Source: Mycobacterium triplex
GTDB lineage: Bacteria; Actinomycetota; Actinomycetes; Mycobacteriales; Mycobacteriaceae
Assembly: GCF_000689255.1 (NCBI RefSeq)
Contig: NZ_HG964446.1
Location: forward strand, 2,946,854 to 3,010,853
DNA length: 64,000 bases
Direction of reading: 5' to 3'
Positions 12,341 to 21,136 of this stretch are shown here, piece after piece. The notes below the pieces were generated by a model. It saw nothing but the letters and a program-made list of their open reading frames with translations. It did no database searches and was not told the origin of the DNA. The stretch's first letter is position 1; each line of letters starts with the position of its first letter. The position numbers and the translations under genes were made by a program.

Positions 12341-13143
12341 CGGTGGAGCAGAGCCAGGCCAGCAGGCTGGCACCGCTTTTCGACGCGTGCCGGACCGAAA
12401 ACCGCGCCGCGCTGATCGGCTATCTGCCGACGGGCTATCCCGATGTACGGACATCGGTGGACGCGATGACCGCGCTGGTCGAATCGGGTTGCGACCTTGT
12501 CGAAGTCGGGGTTCCGTATTCCGATCCCGGTATGGACGGCCCGACCATCGCCAGGGCCACCGAGGCCGCGCTGCGCGGGGGAGTGCGCGTGCGTGACACG
12601 CTGGCCGCGGTCGAGGCGATCAGCTTGGCCGGTGGTCGCGCGGTGGTCATGACGTACTGGAACCCGGTGCTGCGCTACGGGGTTGACGCGTTCGCGCGGG
12701 ACCTGGCATCGGCGGGCGGGCACGGGCTCATCACGCCGGACCTGATCCCCGATGAAGCCCAAGAGTGGATGGCCGCGTCCGAGGCGCATCACCTGGATCG
12801 GATCTTTCTGGTCGCGCCGTCGTCGACACCGCAGCGTCTGGTGACCACGATCGAGGCGTCGCGCGGATTCGTCTACGCCGCCTCGACGATGGGTGTGACC
12901 GGGGCCCGTGATGCGGTGTCGAACGCCGCGCCCGAATTGGTGAGCAGGGTCAAAGCGGTGTCCGAAATCCCGGTTGGCGTGGGCCTCGGCGTGCGATCGC
13001 GCGAGCAGGCTGCGCAGATCGGCGGCTACGCCGACGGGGTGATCGTCGGTTCGGCCTTGGTATCGGCGCTCGCGGACGGTCTGCCTAGCTTGCGTGCCTT
13101 GACCCAGGAATTGGCCGAAGGTGTGCGAGTGTCGACATCATGA
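12337..13143 (+). CDS. trpA: tryptophan synthase alpha subunit TrpA
   Basis: Cleaves indoleglycerol phosphate to indole, which is channelled to TrpB. 268 residues; the catalytic Glu is in [11 protein letters not shown] and the catalytic Asp follows in the same stretch (YSDPGMDGP). The phosphate-binding loops VTGARD and GVGLGVRS are present. ATG 12337 overlaps the trpB stop; the stop overlaps lgt. Confidence 0.96.
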   Translation: MTVEQSQASRLAPLFDACRTENRAALIGYLPTGYPDVRTSVDAMTALVESGCDLVEVGVPYSDPGMDGPTIARATEAALRGGVRVRDTLAAVEAISLAGGRAVVMTYWNPVLRYGVDAFARDLASAGGHGLITPDLIPDEAQEWMAASEAHHLDRIFLVAPSSTPQRLVTTIEASRGFVYAASTMGVTGARDAVSNAAPELVSRVKAVSEIPVGVGLGVRSREQAAQIGGYADGVIVGSALVSALADGLPSLRALTQELAEGVRVSTS

Positions 13144-14696
13144 CGATGCTGCCCACGTATTTCCCTAGCCCACCGCAAGGTGTCTGGCACCTTGGGCCGT
13201 TGCCGATTCGCGCGTACGCACTGTTCATCATCGCCGGAATCGTGGTCGCGCTGATGATCGGCGACCGGCGCTGGGCAGCGCGCGGCGGGCAGCGCGGGGT
13301 GATTTACGACATCGCGCTGTGGGTGGTGCCGTTCGGGTTGATCGGCGGCCGGCTCTATCACCTGGCCACCGACTGGCGCACGTATTGGGGCCCGGGTGGT
13401 GCCGGGTTCGGCGCGGCGGCTCGGATCTGGGACGGCGGCTTGGGCATTTGGGGCGCGGTCGCGCTCGGTGTACTCGGGGCGTGGATCGGTTGCCGGCGGC
13501 ACGGAATTCCGTTGCCGGCCTTCCTCGACTCCCTTGCCCCGGGAGTCATCTTGGCCCAAGCCATCGGGCGGCTCGGGAACTACTTCAACCAGGAGCTGTA
13601 CGGCCGGGAAACCACGCTGCCGTGGGGTCTGGAAATCTTCTATCGCCGCGATCCTTCGGGATACATCGACCCGCATTCGCTTGACGGGGTGTCGACCGGG
13701 CAGCTCGCGGTCGTCGTGCAACCGACGTTTCTGTACGAATTGCTGTGGAACGTCCTGGTTTTCGTGATTCTGATCTACATCGATCGCCGCTACGCGATCG
13801 GTCACGGCCGGCTCTTTGCCAGCTACGTCGCGCTCTACTGCGTCGGGCGCTTCTGGGTCGAGCTGCTGCGTGACGACACCGCCACACATATCGCCGGTAT
13901 CCGGATCAACTCGTTTACTTCGACTTTCGTGTTCATCGGCGCCGTCGTGTACATCGTTCTGGCGCCGAAGGGCCGCGAAGATCCCGAGAGTTTGCGTGGC
14001 AAGGACCACGCGGCTGACGAGGAATCCGAGCCCGAAATCGAGCCGACGGAGGAACCGGCCAGTGTGGCTGCGGCTTCGGTGGCCGCGGCAGCTGCCGGGG
14101 CGGAGGCGGCCGGCGCGGACGGTTCAGCGGCGTCGGAGGAAACGGCGAAGGCCGAGGAGGCGGAAGCCGAAGAGGCTGAGGAGCCTGAAGGCGCCGAGGA
14201 GCCGGCCGCCGAAGAGGCCGAAGCCGAGGAGCCCGAGGAGCCTGAAGCACAGGAGCATAGAGCCGAAGAGCCCGAAGCTGCCCCTGAGGAGGCAAAGACC
14301 GAAGAGCCGGCGTCTGAGGAGCCGGAGGCAGAGCGCGAAGACGCCGAAGAGCCAGCCGCCGAGGAGCCGGAAGCGGAAGAGGCCGAAGCGGCCGAGCCTG
14401 AGGAGGCAGGCGCCGAGGAACCAGCGCCCGAAGAAGCCGAGGCCCGAGAAACCGAGGCCGAGGGAACCGAGGCATCCGACGCCGACAAATTGGACGCAGA
14501 TACCGAAACTGCCGAGCCCGAAGCTGCGGCCGGCGAACCGGACGAGGCCGCCGAAACCGAGGAGAGCGAGCCGGAGCCGGCCGCTGCCGTCGACGTGACA
14601 TCCGAAGAACCAGCGGCGGAAACGGCCGGCGGCGACGACACGGAAACTCGGCGCCGCTGGCCACTGCGACGGCGGAGCCGGCGTTCGGGCGGCTAG
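13140..14696 (+). CDS. lgt: prolipoprotein diacylglyceryl transferase Lgt with long acidic tail
   Basis: Integral membrane enzyme that transfers diacylglycerol from phosphatidylglycerol to the lipobox cysteine of prolipoproteins. Residues 1-280 hold about seven membrane segments and the Lgt signature region AIGRLGNYFNQELYG. The protein is 518 residues, far longer than typical Lgt (about 260-300), because residues about 285-500 form a low-complexity tail of Glu, Ala and Pro repeats (EEPEAEEAE-like), ending in a short basic RRR-rich patch. Mycobacterial Lgt proteins are known to carry such extensions, but this one is long. ATG overlaps the trpA stop, so it may be read with the trp genes. Confidence 0.95.
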   Translation: MTMLPTYFPSPPQGVWHLGPLPIRAYALFIIAGIVVALMIGDRRWAARGGQRGVIYDIALWVVPFGLIGGRLYHLATDWRTYWGPGGAGFGAAARIWDGGLGIWGAVALGVLGAWIGCRRHGIPLPAFLDSLAPGVILAQAIGRLGNYFNQELYGRETTLPWGLEIFYRRDPSGYIDPHSLDGVSTGQLAVVVQPTFLYELLWNVLVFVILIYIDRRYAIGHGRLFASYVALYCVGRFWVELLRDDTATHIAGIRINSFTSTFVFIGAVVYIVLAPKGREDPESLRGKDHAADEESEPEIEPTEEPASVAAASVAAAAAGAEAAGADGSAASEETAKAEEAEAEEAEEPEGAEEPAAEEAEAEEPEEPEAQEHRAEEPEAAPEEAKTEEPASEEPEAEREDAEEPAAEEPEAEEAEAAEPEEAGAEEPAPEEAEARETEAEGTEASDADKLDADTETAEPEAAAGEPDEAAETEESEPEPAAAVDVTSEEPAAETAGGDDTETRRRWPLRRRSRRSGG

Positions 14697-14738
14697 CAAA
14701 CCCTGGGGTACACGCAGTTCATCTGGCATGCTGAAACG

Positions 14739-15128
14739 GTGACCGAACCGTCGTGGAGCGATGGCCCAAACCCAGGCGCACCACCACCGCAGCCGTCGGG
14801 ATACCCACCGCCGTACCCGCAATACCAGCCGTACCCGGGCACTGGCGGGTACGACCCGGCGGCGCCGTACGGCCGTCACCCGGTGACGGGACTGCCGTAT
14901 TCGGACAAGTCGAAGACCATCGCCGGTCTGCTGCAGCTGCTCAGCCTGGTCGGCATCGGCGGAATCGGTCGCTTCTACATCGGCGACGTCGGGCTGGGCG
15001 TCGCGCAACTGCTCGTGGGCCTGCTGACCTGCGGAATCGGTCTGCTCTGGAGCATCATCGACGCCATCCTGATCTTGACCGACAAGGTAAACGACCCGCA
15101 CGGTCGACCACTGCGCGATGGAACCTGA
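14739..15128 (+). CDS. TM2-domain membrane protein with Pro/Tyr-rich N-terminus
   Basis: 129 residues. The first 50 are Pro, Gly and Tyr rich (repeats of YPPPYPQYQPYP type) and probably cytosolic; residues about 57-115 form a TM2 domain with two hydrophobic helices (LLQLLSLVGIGGIGRFYIG, LGVAQLLVGLLTCGIGLLW). GTG 14739 is the only sensible start. The function of the domain is unknown. Overlaps the next ORF by 11 nt. Corresponds in position to Rv1615. Confidence 0.85.
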   Translation: MTEPSWSDGPNPGAPPPQPSGYPPPYPQYQPYPGTGGYDPAAPYGRHPVTGLPYSDKSKTIAGLLQLLSLVGIGGIGRFYIGDVGLGVAQLLVGLLTCGIGLLWSIIDAILILTDKVNDPHGRPLRDGT

Positions 15129-15549
15129 CCCGGCTTCCCGCGCGGCGGCCCAGCGTGATCACCACGGCCGCTACATCGCCGTTGGCACCGGCCTGCTGCT
15201 GGCCGGAGCGCTCGGCTATGTCGGGTCGGTGGACCCGCGCGACGCGAATTCGGCGTACCCGCACTGCCCGTTCAAATGGCTCACCGGCTGGGATTGCCCC
15301 TTGTGCGGCGGGCTTCGGATGACCCATGACCTGCTGCACGGCCACCTGGCGGCCAGCATCTACGACAACGTCTTCCTGCTGGTCGGTCTCCCGGTGTTGG
15401 CCGCGTTTCTGCTGGTGCGGTGGCGGCAGGGCCGGCGACCACTGCTGCCCATACCGGCGGTGATAACGATCACTGTCGGCGCGATCGCGTGGACGGTGTT
15501 GCGCAATGTGCCGGGGTTTCCGCTGGTTCCGACGATGCTCGGCGGGTAG
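15118..15549 (+). CDS. DUF2752 small membrane protein
   Basis: 143 residues with three hydrophobic segments (about 20-38, 80-98, 108-128). The middle holds the DUF2752 signature CPFKWLTGWDCPLCGGLRMTH, with three cysteines that could bind metal. ATG 15118 overlaps the end of the TM2 gene in another frame, so the two are coupled. Function unknown. Corresponds in position to Rv1616. Confidence 0.83.
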   Translation: MEPDPASRAAAQRDHHGRYIAVGTGLLLAGALGYVGSVDPRDANSAYPHCPFKWLTGWDCPLCGGLRMTHDLLHGHLAASIYDNVFLLVGLPVLAAFLLVRWRQGRRPLLPIPAVITITVGAIAWTVLRNVPGFPLVPTMLGG

Positions 15550-15644
15550 CCGGGCACCAAAACGCCCGGCCGCCCGGCGTCGTGATTTCCCGGTGGCTCA
15601 ACGCGCGGTCACCTTCGGGTCACCCCGGCAAGCGGCCGCACGAC

Positions 15645-15650
15645 TAAGCT
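15645..15650 (+). promoter_or_regulatory. -10 element for leaderless pyk transcript
   Basis: TAAGCT fits TANNNT and stands exactly 7 nt before the GTG start of pyk, with no Shine-Dalgarno sequence, the arrangement of mycobacterial leaderless promoters. Confidence 0.55.
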
Positions 15651-15657
15651 GTTCGGC

Positions 15658-17076
15658 GTGAGTAGACGCGGGAAGATCGTCTGCACCCTCGGCCCTGCAA
15701 CCCAAACGGACGAGCTCACTCTGGCGCTGGTCGAGGCCGGAATGGACGTCGCCCGAATGAACTTCAGCCACGGCGACTACGCCGATCACAAGGCCGCATA
15801 CGAGCGGGTACGTGCCGCCTCGGATGCCACCGGGCGCGCCGTCGGTGTGCTCGCCGACCTGCAAGGCCCGAAGATCAGGCTCGGGCGCTTCGCCACGGGC
15901 TCGACCTACTGGGCCGACGGCGAAACGATCCGGATCACCGTCGAAGACTGCGAAGGAACCCACGACCGGGTATCGACCACCTACAAGACGTTGTCGAAGG
16001 ACGCCGCGGTCGGTGACCGGGTCCTGGTCGACGACGGCAAGGTCGGGCTCGTCGTCGAGGCCATCGACGGAGACGACGTCGTCTGCACCGTGGTCGAGGG
16101 CGGCCCGGTGAGCAACAACAAGGGCATGTCGCTGCCCGGGATGAACGTGTCCGCACCGGCGTTGTCGGACAAGGACATCGACGATCTGACCTTCGCACTG
16201 GACCTGGGCGTCGACCTGGTGGCGCTGTCGTTCGTGCGTTCGCCGTCGGACGTCGAACTGGTGCACGAGGTGATGGATCGGATCGGCCGGCGGGTGCCGG
16301 TGATCGCCAAGCTGGAGAAGCCGGAAGCCGTCGACAACCTCGAAGCGATCGTGCTGGCCTTCGACGGCATCATGGTGGCGCGCGGCGACCTCGGCGTCGA
16401 GCTGCCGCTGGAAGAGGTTCCGCTGGTGCAGAAGCGGGCCATTCAGATGGCCCGGGAGAACGCCAAGCCCGTCATCGTCGCCACCCAGATGCTCGAGTCG
16501 ATGATCGAAAGCTCGCGGCCCACCCGCGCCGAGGCCTCCGACGTAGCCAACGCCGTGCTCGACGGCGCCGACGCGGTGATGCTGTCCGGGGAGACCTCGG
16601 TCGGCAAGTACCCGCTGGCCGCGGTCCGCACGATGGCGCGGATCGTGACCGCCGTCGAGGACAACTCGACGGCCGCTCCGCCGCTGACCCACGTGCCGCG
16701 CACCAAGCGGGGAGTCATCTCCTATGCCGCCCGCGACATCGGCGAGCGGCTCGACGCCAAGGCATTGGTCGCGTTCACCCAGTCCGGCGACACCGTGAAG
16801 CGGTTGGCGCGCCTGCACACCCCGTTGCCGCTGCTCGCCTTTACGGCCTGGCCCGAGGTGCGCAGCCAGCTGGCGATGACGTGGGGCACCGAGACGTTCA
16901 TCGTGCCCATCATGGATTCCACCGACGAGATGATCCGTCAGGCCGATAAATCGCTGCTCGAGCTGGGCCGATACAAGCGGGGGGACCTGGTGGTGATCGT
17001 CGCCGGCGCCCCGCCTGGCACAGTAGGGTCAACCAATTTGATCCACGTCCACCGAATCGGGGAGGACGACCTCTAA
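15658..17076 (+). CDS. pykA: pyruvate kinase
   Basis: Glycolytic enzyme making pyruvate and ATP from PEP and ADP. 472 residues, the usual length. Motifs: MNFSHGDY, ADLQGPKIRLG, VALSFVRS, IAKLEKPEAVDNLEAI (catalytic Lys), MVARGDLGVELPLEEVP, MLESMI and SGETSVGKYP, with the C-terminal allosteric domain after about residue 345. GTG start, probably leaderless. Followed 16 nt later by tesB. Confidence 0.97.
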   Translation: MSRRGKIVCTLGPATQTDELTLALVEAGMDVARMNFSHGDYADHKAAYERVRAASDATGRAVGVLADLQGPKIRLGRFATGSTYWADGETIRITVEDCEGTHDRVSTTYKTLSKDAAVGDRVLVDDGKVGLVVEAIDGDDVVCTVVEGGPVSNNKGMSLPGMNVSAPALSDKDIDDLTFALDLGVDLVALSFVRSPSDVELVHEVMDRIGRRVPVIAKLEKPEAVDNLEAIVLAFDGIMVARGDLGVELPLEEVPLVQKRAIQMARENAKPVIVATQMLESMIESSRPTRAEASDVANAVLDGADAVMLSGETSVGKYPLAAVRTMARIVTAVEDNSTAAPPLTHVPRTKRGVISYAARDIGERLDAKALVAFTQSGDTVKRLARLHTPLPLLAFTAWPEVRSQLAMTWGTETFIVPIMDSTDEMIRQADKSLLELGRYKRGDLVVIVAGAPPGTVGSTNLIHVHRIGEDDL

Positions 17077-17092
17077 CCCGCAAGGAGAGCCC

Positions 17093-17968
17093 GTGCCGGC
17101 CGGCAGTGATTTCGACGAGTTGCTGGCGGTCCTGGACCTCAATCGCGTGGGTGACGACCTGTTCCTCGGGTCCCATCCCAGCAAGAACCCGATGCGGACC
17201 TTCGGCGGGCAGCTGATGGCGCAATCGTTCGTCGCGGGTAGCCGCAGCCTGGTCCGCGGCGATCTGCCGCCCAGCGCGCTCTCGGTGCACTTCATCAACG
17301 GCGGCGACACGACCAAGGACATCGAATTCCACGTCTGCCGGTTGCGCGACGAGCGGCGCTTCGCCAACCGCCGCGTCGACGCCGTGCAGGACGGGGTGTT
17401 GTTGTCCTCGGCGATGATCGCCTACATGTCCGGCGGGCGCGGCCTCGAGCACGCCGTCGAGCCGCCACAGGTGGGCGAGGCCCACGACCAGCCGCCGCTG
17501 CGCGATCTGTTGCGCGGCTACGAGGAAACCGTTCCGCACTTCGTCAACGCGCTGCAGCCGATCGAATGGCGCTATACCAACGATCCGGCGTGGGTGATGC
17601 GGGACAAGGGTGAGCGGCTACCGCACAACCGGGTGTGGCTCAAGGCGCTGGGGCCGGTGCCCGACGATCCGGTGCTGCACACCGCGACGATGGTGTACTC
17701 CTCGGACACCACGGTGCTGGATTCGGTCATCACCACCCACGGGTTGTCGTGGGGTTTCGACCGCATTTTCGCCGCGTCGGCCAATCATTCGGTGTGGTTT
17801 CACCGGCAGGTCGACTTCAACGACTGGGTGCTGTATTCGACATCGTCGCCGGTGGCCGCCGATTCCCGCGGGCTGGGCACCGGCCATTTCTTCGATGGCA
17901 CCGGCCAAATCGTCGCCACCGTGGTGCAAGAAGGTGTGTTGAAATACTTTCCGCCGTCCGGCCGATAA
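17093..17968 (+). CDS. tesB: acyl-CoA thioesterase II TesB
   Basis: 291-residue double hot-dog thioesterase hydrolysing medium- and long-chain acyl-CoA. MRTFGGQLMAQSF in the first hot-dog and the second domain with SWGFDRIFAASANHSVWFHR and the closing VATVVQEGV match the family. GTG 17093 follows AAGGAGAG with proper spacing. Close behind pyk, likely cotranscribed. The stop codon lies inside a 15-nt palindrome. Confidence 0.93.
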   Translation: MPAGSDFDELLAVLDLNRVGDDLFLGSHPSKNPMRTFGGQLMAQSFVAGSRSLVRGDLPPSALSVHFINGGDTTKDIEFHVCRLRDERRFANRRVDAVQDGVLLSSAMIAYMSGGRGLEHAVEPPQVGEAHDQPPLRDLLRGYEETVPHFVNALQPIEWRYTNDPAWVMRDKGERLPHNRVWLKALGPVPDDPVLHTATMVYSSDTTVLDSVITTHGLSWGFDRIFAASANHSVWFHRQVDFNDWVLYSTSSPVAADSRGLGTGHFFDGTGQIVATVVQEGVLKYFPPSGR

Positions 17969-17977
17969 CGGTTATCG
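17963..17977. promoter_or_regulatory. 15-nt palindrome at the tesB stop
   Basis: CGATAACGGTTATCG is a perfect inverted repeat (7-nt arms, one central base). It includes the tesB stop codon and lies 113 nt before the next gene. Possible operator for that gene; no regulator gene is adjacent. Confidence 0.3.
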
Positions 17978-18090
17978 AATAGTTACCGGACACCGGTCCG
18001 ATTTCGGTTCTGCCGGGCCGCAATCGGGCGTAACTTCGAATGAGCCGGGTATTCGATGGGACAAGCACTACGCCCATCGGGAGGTGACGC

Positions 18091-19488
18091 ATGAAGGGCC
18101 CGTCGGCAGATCTCCTTCCTAAACTGCGCGCGCGCGAACGCGTTGTGGTTCCCGTCGATTCGCTTGCGGCGCGCTGCGTCGGCGCCTTGGCATTGCTGTG
18201 CGCGGCGTGCTGGCTGGTCGCCGTCGTCGCCCACCACCGCTATCAGCCGCAATGGCATTACGCCGATCGGCTGGGCTGGTCGTTGACGGTGCTGGCCGCG
18301 GTGGCGTTGATCGCCCGCGGCATATTCCTGGGGCGCCCCGTGACGACCATGCACGCGGGAGCGGCTGCCCTGTGTGTATTGGCGGGGCTGGGCTCACATG
18401 TGTTGGGATTCGACCTGTTCGGTGACATGCTGATCGCCGGTTCGGGTTTGGTGTTGATGTGGCCGACGGCCTCGCATCCGCAGCCCGAAAACCTGCCCCG
18501 GGCATGGGCTTTGATCAACGCCACCAGCGACGACCCGCTGGCACCGTTCGCGATGCAAACGGGTAAGAGCTATCACTTCACCGCCGCGGGCACCGCGGCG
18601 CTGGCCTATCGCACCCGGATGGGCTTCGCGGTGGTCGGCGGCGACCCGATCGGTGACGAGACGCAATTCCCTGAGCTGATCGCCGATTTCGCCTCGATGT
18701 GTCACACGCACGGCTGGCGTATCGCGGTGGTCGGGTGCAGCGAGCGCCGGCTCGCGCTGTGGAACGACCGAGCGGTGGTCCGGCAATCGTTGCGAGCCGT
18801 ACCGATCGGTCGCGACGTCGTCGTCGACGTGGCCGGTTTCGACATGGTCGGGCGCAAGTTCCGCAACCTGCGCCAGGCGGTGCAGCGCACCCACAATGCC
18901 GGCATCACCACGGAAATCGTTGCGGAGCAAGAACTCGACGACACGCTGCATGCCGAATTGGCCGACGTGGTGCGCGCCTCCCCCAGCGGGGCGCACACCG
19001 ACCGCGGGTTCTATATGAACCTCGACGGCGTGCTGGAGGGCCGATTCCCCGGCATCCAGCTGATCATCGCCAGGGACGCCCACGGGCGGGTGCAGGGTTT
19101 TCATCGATACGCGACGGCCGGTGGTGGCAGCGATATCACCATGGATGTGCCGTGGCGCCGTCGCGGTGCACCCAACGGGATCGACGAACGGCTCAGCGTC
19201 GACATGATCACAGCCGGCAAAGAGGCTGGAGCACAGCGGGTTTCGCTGTCCTTTGCGGCGTTCCCAGAGATCTTCGACGACAAGGACCGCGGCCGTGCGG
19301 AGCGAGTGTTCTACCGGTTGATTCATTTGCTCGACCCGTTGATCGCGCTCGAATCGCTGTACCGGTATGTGCACAAGTTTCATGCGCTGGATGCCCGGCG
19401 CTACGCGCTGATTTCGCTGACCCAGTTGGTGCCGCTGGTATTCGTGCTGCTGACACTGGAATTCATGCCGCGCCGGCGCCACCTCTGA
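18091..19488 (+). CDS. membrane protein with C-terminal DUF2156 (aminoacyl-phosphatidylglycerol synthase-like) domain
   Basis: 465 residues. About five hydrophobic segments occupy residues 25-130; the cytosolic remainder (about 145-440) is a DUF2156 domain as in the catalytic part of lysyl-phosphatidylglycerol synthases (motifs YHFTAAGTAALAYRTRMGFAVV split across the fold, MVGRKFRNLRQAVQR, GFHRYAT). GAGGTGACGC precedes ATG 18091. Corresponds in position to Rv1619. Substrate is not known; modification of lipid head groups is inferred from the domain. Confidence 0.82.
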   Translation: MKGPSADLLPKLRARERVVVPVDSLAARCVGALALLCAACWLVAVVAHHRYQPQWHYADRLGWSLTVLAAVALIARGIFLGRPVTTMHAGAAALCVLAGLGSHVLGFDLFGDMLIAGSGLVLMWPTASHPQPENLPRAWALINATSDDPLAPFAMQTGKSYHFTAAGTAALAYRTRMGFAVVGGDPIGDETQFPELIADFASMCHTHGWRIAVVGCSERRLALWNDRAVVRQSLRAVPIGRDVVVDVAGFDMVGRKFRNLRQAVQRTHNAGITTEIVAEQELDDTLHAELADVVRASPSGAHTDRGFYMNLDGVLEGRFPGIQLIIARDAHGRVQGFHRYATAGGGSDITMDVPWRRRGAPNGIDERLSVDMITAGKEAGAQRVSLSFAAFPEIFDDKDRGRAERVFYRLIHLLDPLIALESLYRYVHKFHALDARRYALISLTQLVPLVFVLLTLEFMPRRRHL

Positions 19489-19497
19489 GGTAGGCGG

Positions 19498-21136
19498 CTA
19501 GCCGATGCGCAGTTCGGGGCAGGGAATGCCTTCGGGTAGGTGGTGAGTGGCCACCACGACCGTCCGCTCGGCGCTCACCAGCCCGGACGTCGGGGCCAGC
19601 AGATCCGCCAGCATTCGTTCGGCGTCGCCCGCGTCGAGATGCTCGGTGGGCTCGTCGAGCAGCACGATCCGCGCCGGCGACAGCATCGCCCGGGCCAGCA
19701 GCAGCCGGCGGCGCTGACCGGCCGAGACGGCGCGCGCACCGCCGGTCAGCACCGTCGACAGGCCCTCGGGCAGATTGGCGAGCCACTCACCGAGTCCGAC
19801 CGTATCCAATGCCGCCACCAGTTCGGCGTCCGCGCAGTCGCCCCGGGTGACCAGCAGGTTGTCTCGGACCGTGGTGGCAAAAATGTGTGCGTCCTCGGCG
19901 AAAAAGGCGACGGCGCTGGGCAATTCGTGCTCGTCGAAGCTGTCCAGATCGATTCCGTTCAGCATCGCGTGGCCGTCCAAGGGCGGTATCAGCCCGGCAA
20001 GGGTCATCAGCAGCGTGGTCTTGCCGGAGCCACTGGCACCGGTGATGGCCAGCCGCGCACCGGGCTCGAGGTCGACCGTCACCCGGTGTGAGAAGGCCCG
20101 CGTGTGACCGGAACGGAGGTCGGCCGACAACCGGGCGGTGCCGACCGGAAGTGGTGTCGGCGTGCGGGATTCGGCCGTGGGAAATTCCGGAGCGAGATCG
20201 AGCAGACGGCGTGCCGCGATGCGTGAACGGGTCAACTGGATGGCGGCCGCCGGCAGGGGAGTCATCGCCTCGAAGGCGGACAGCGGCAACAGCATCAAGA
20301 CCGCCAGGGTGGTGGGGGCGACCGCGTGTGCCAGCCCGATCCCGGCCACGACCGCGCCGAGCACACTGGCGCCGATCGCGGCGGTCGGCATGGCTTCGGC
20401 CAGCGCGGCCGGTCGGGCGGCCGCGTCCAGCGCATCGCTCCAACGGAGTTGGCGCCGACGCGATTCGGCGATGACGTCGGGCAGGGCGCCGGCGACCCGA
20501 AGTTCGGGCGCGTGTTCGAGGGCGATCATCGCGGCCGTGTCGCGCTCGGAATGATGTTGGCGGGCAACTTCTTCCTGGGTGACCGCGGCTTTGCCGGCAA
20601 AGCAGTGGCGCCACCACACCGGTGATGAGCAGGCAGAGCGCCAGTACCGTGCCGGCCGCCGGCGAAATGACCCCGACCGCAACGGTTGCCGCCACCGCCA
20701 ATACCGCGGCGACGCCGATCGGGATCAGCGCCCGCACCAGCACGTCGGCCAGGGCGTCGACGTCGGCGCCCACCCGCGCCACCAATTCGCCGCTGTGCAG
20801 CCGGACGGCCACCGCTGCCGGTCCGTCGGCCAGGCGGTGGTAGATCTCCGCTCGCGCAACGCCGGCCGCGCGCAGTGCGGTGTTGTGGGTGGCCAGCCGC
20901 TCGCAATAGTGCAGCACGCCGCGCGCGATCGCGAACAAGCGCACCGCGACGACCGCGACGGACAGGTCGAGGATGGGCGGCATCTGCCAGGCCCGCGTGA
21001 TCAGCCACGCCGACACCCCGGCCAGGGCCAGCGCGCTGCCCAGCGAGAGCACTCCCAACGCGATGGCCGCCAGGATGCGGGGCAGCCGTGGCCGCAACAG
21101 GCTCGACGCGGCCAGCAGGGGGTCAGACGCGCGCAC
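19498..21136 (-). pseudogene. cydC: cydC, ABC exporter subunit for cytochrome bd assembly, frameshifted
   Basis: CydC half of the CydDC thiol/glutathione exporter needed to assemble cytochrome bd. The N-terminal membrane part reads in one frame from GTG 21136 (VRASDPLL...) to about codon 178 (GVVAPLL), then the homologous sequence continues in another frame (AGKAAVTQEEVARQ) to the stop at 19498. One extra T in the coding strand (A run at 20599-20601 on the plus strand) explains the break; removing it restores a 545-residue protein. The nucleotide-binding domain in the second part is intact: GASGSGKTT, VSAGQRRR, IVLLDEPTEHLD. As it stands, translation runs on in the wrong frame without the ATPase. 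It may be a real mutation or a sequence error. Start overlaps cydD by 14 nt. Confidence 0.85.

Noticed and set aside
13816..14664. Long ORFs on both strands over the lgt tail
   Set aside because: They are shadows of the repetitive Glu/Ala/Pro-coding sequence and have extreme composition.
20599..20601. Programmed ribosomal frameshift as explanation of the cydC break
   Set aside because: The site has no slippery heptamer or downstream pseudoknot that I can see, and CydC in other mycobacteria is a single frame.
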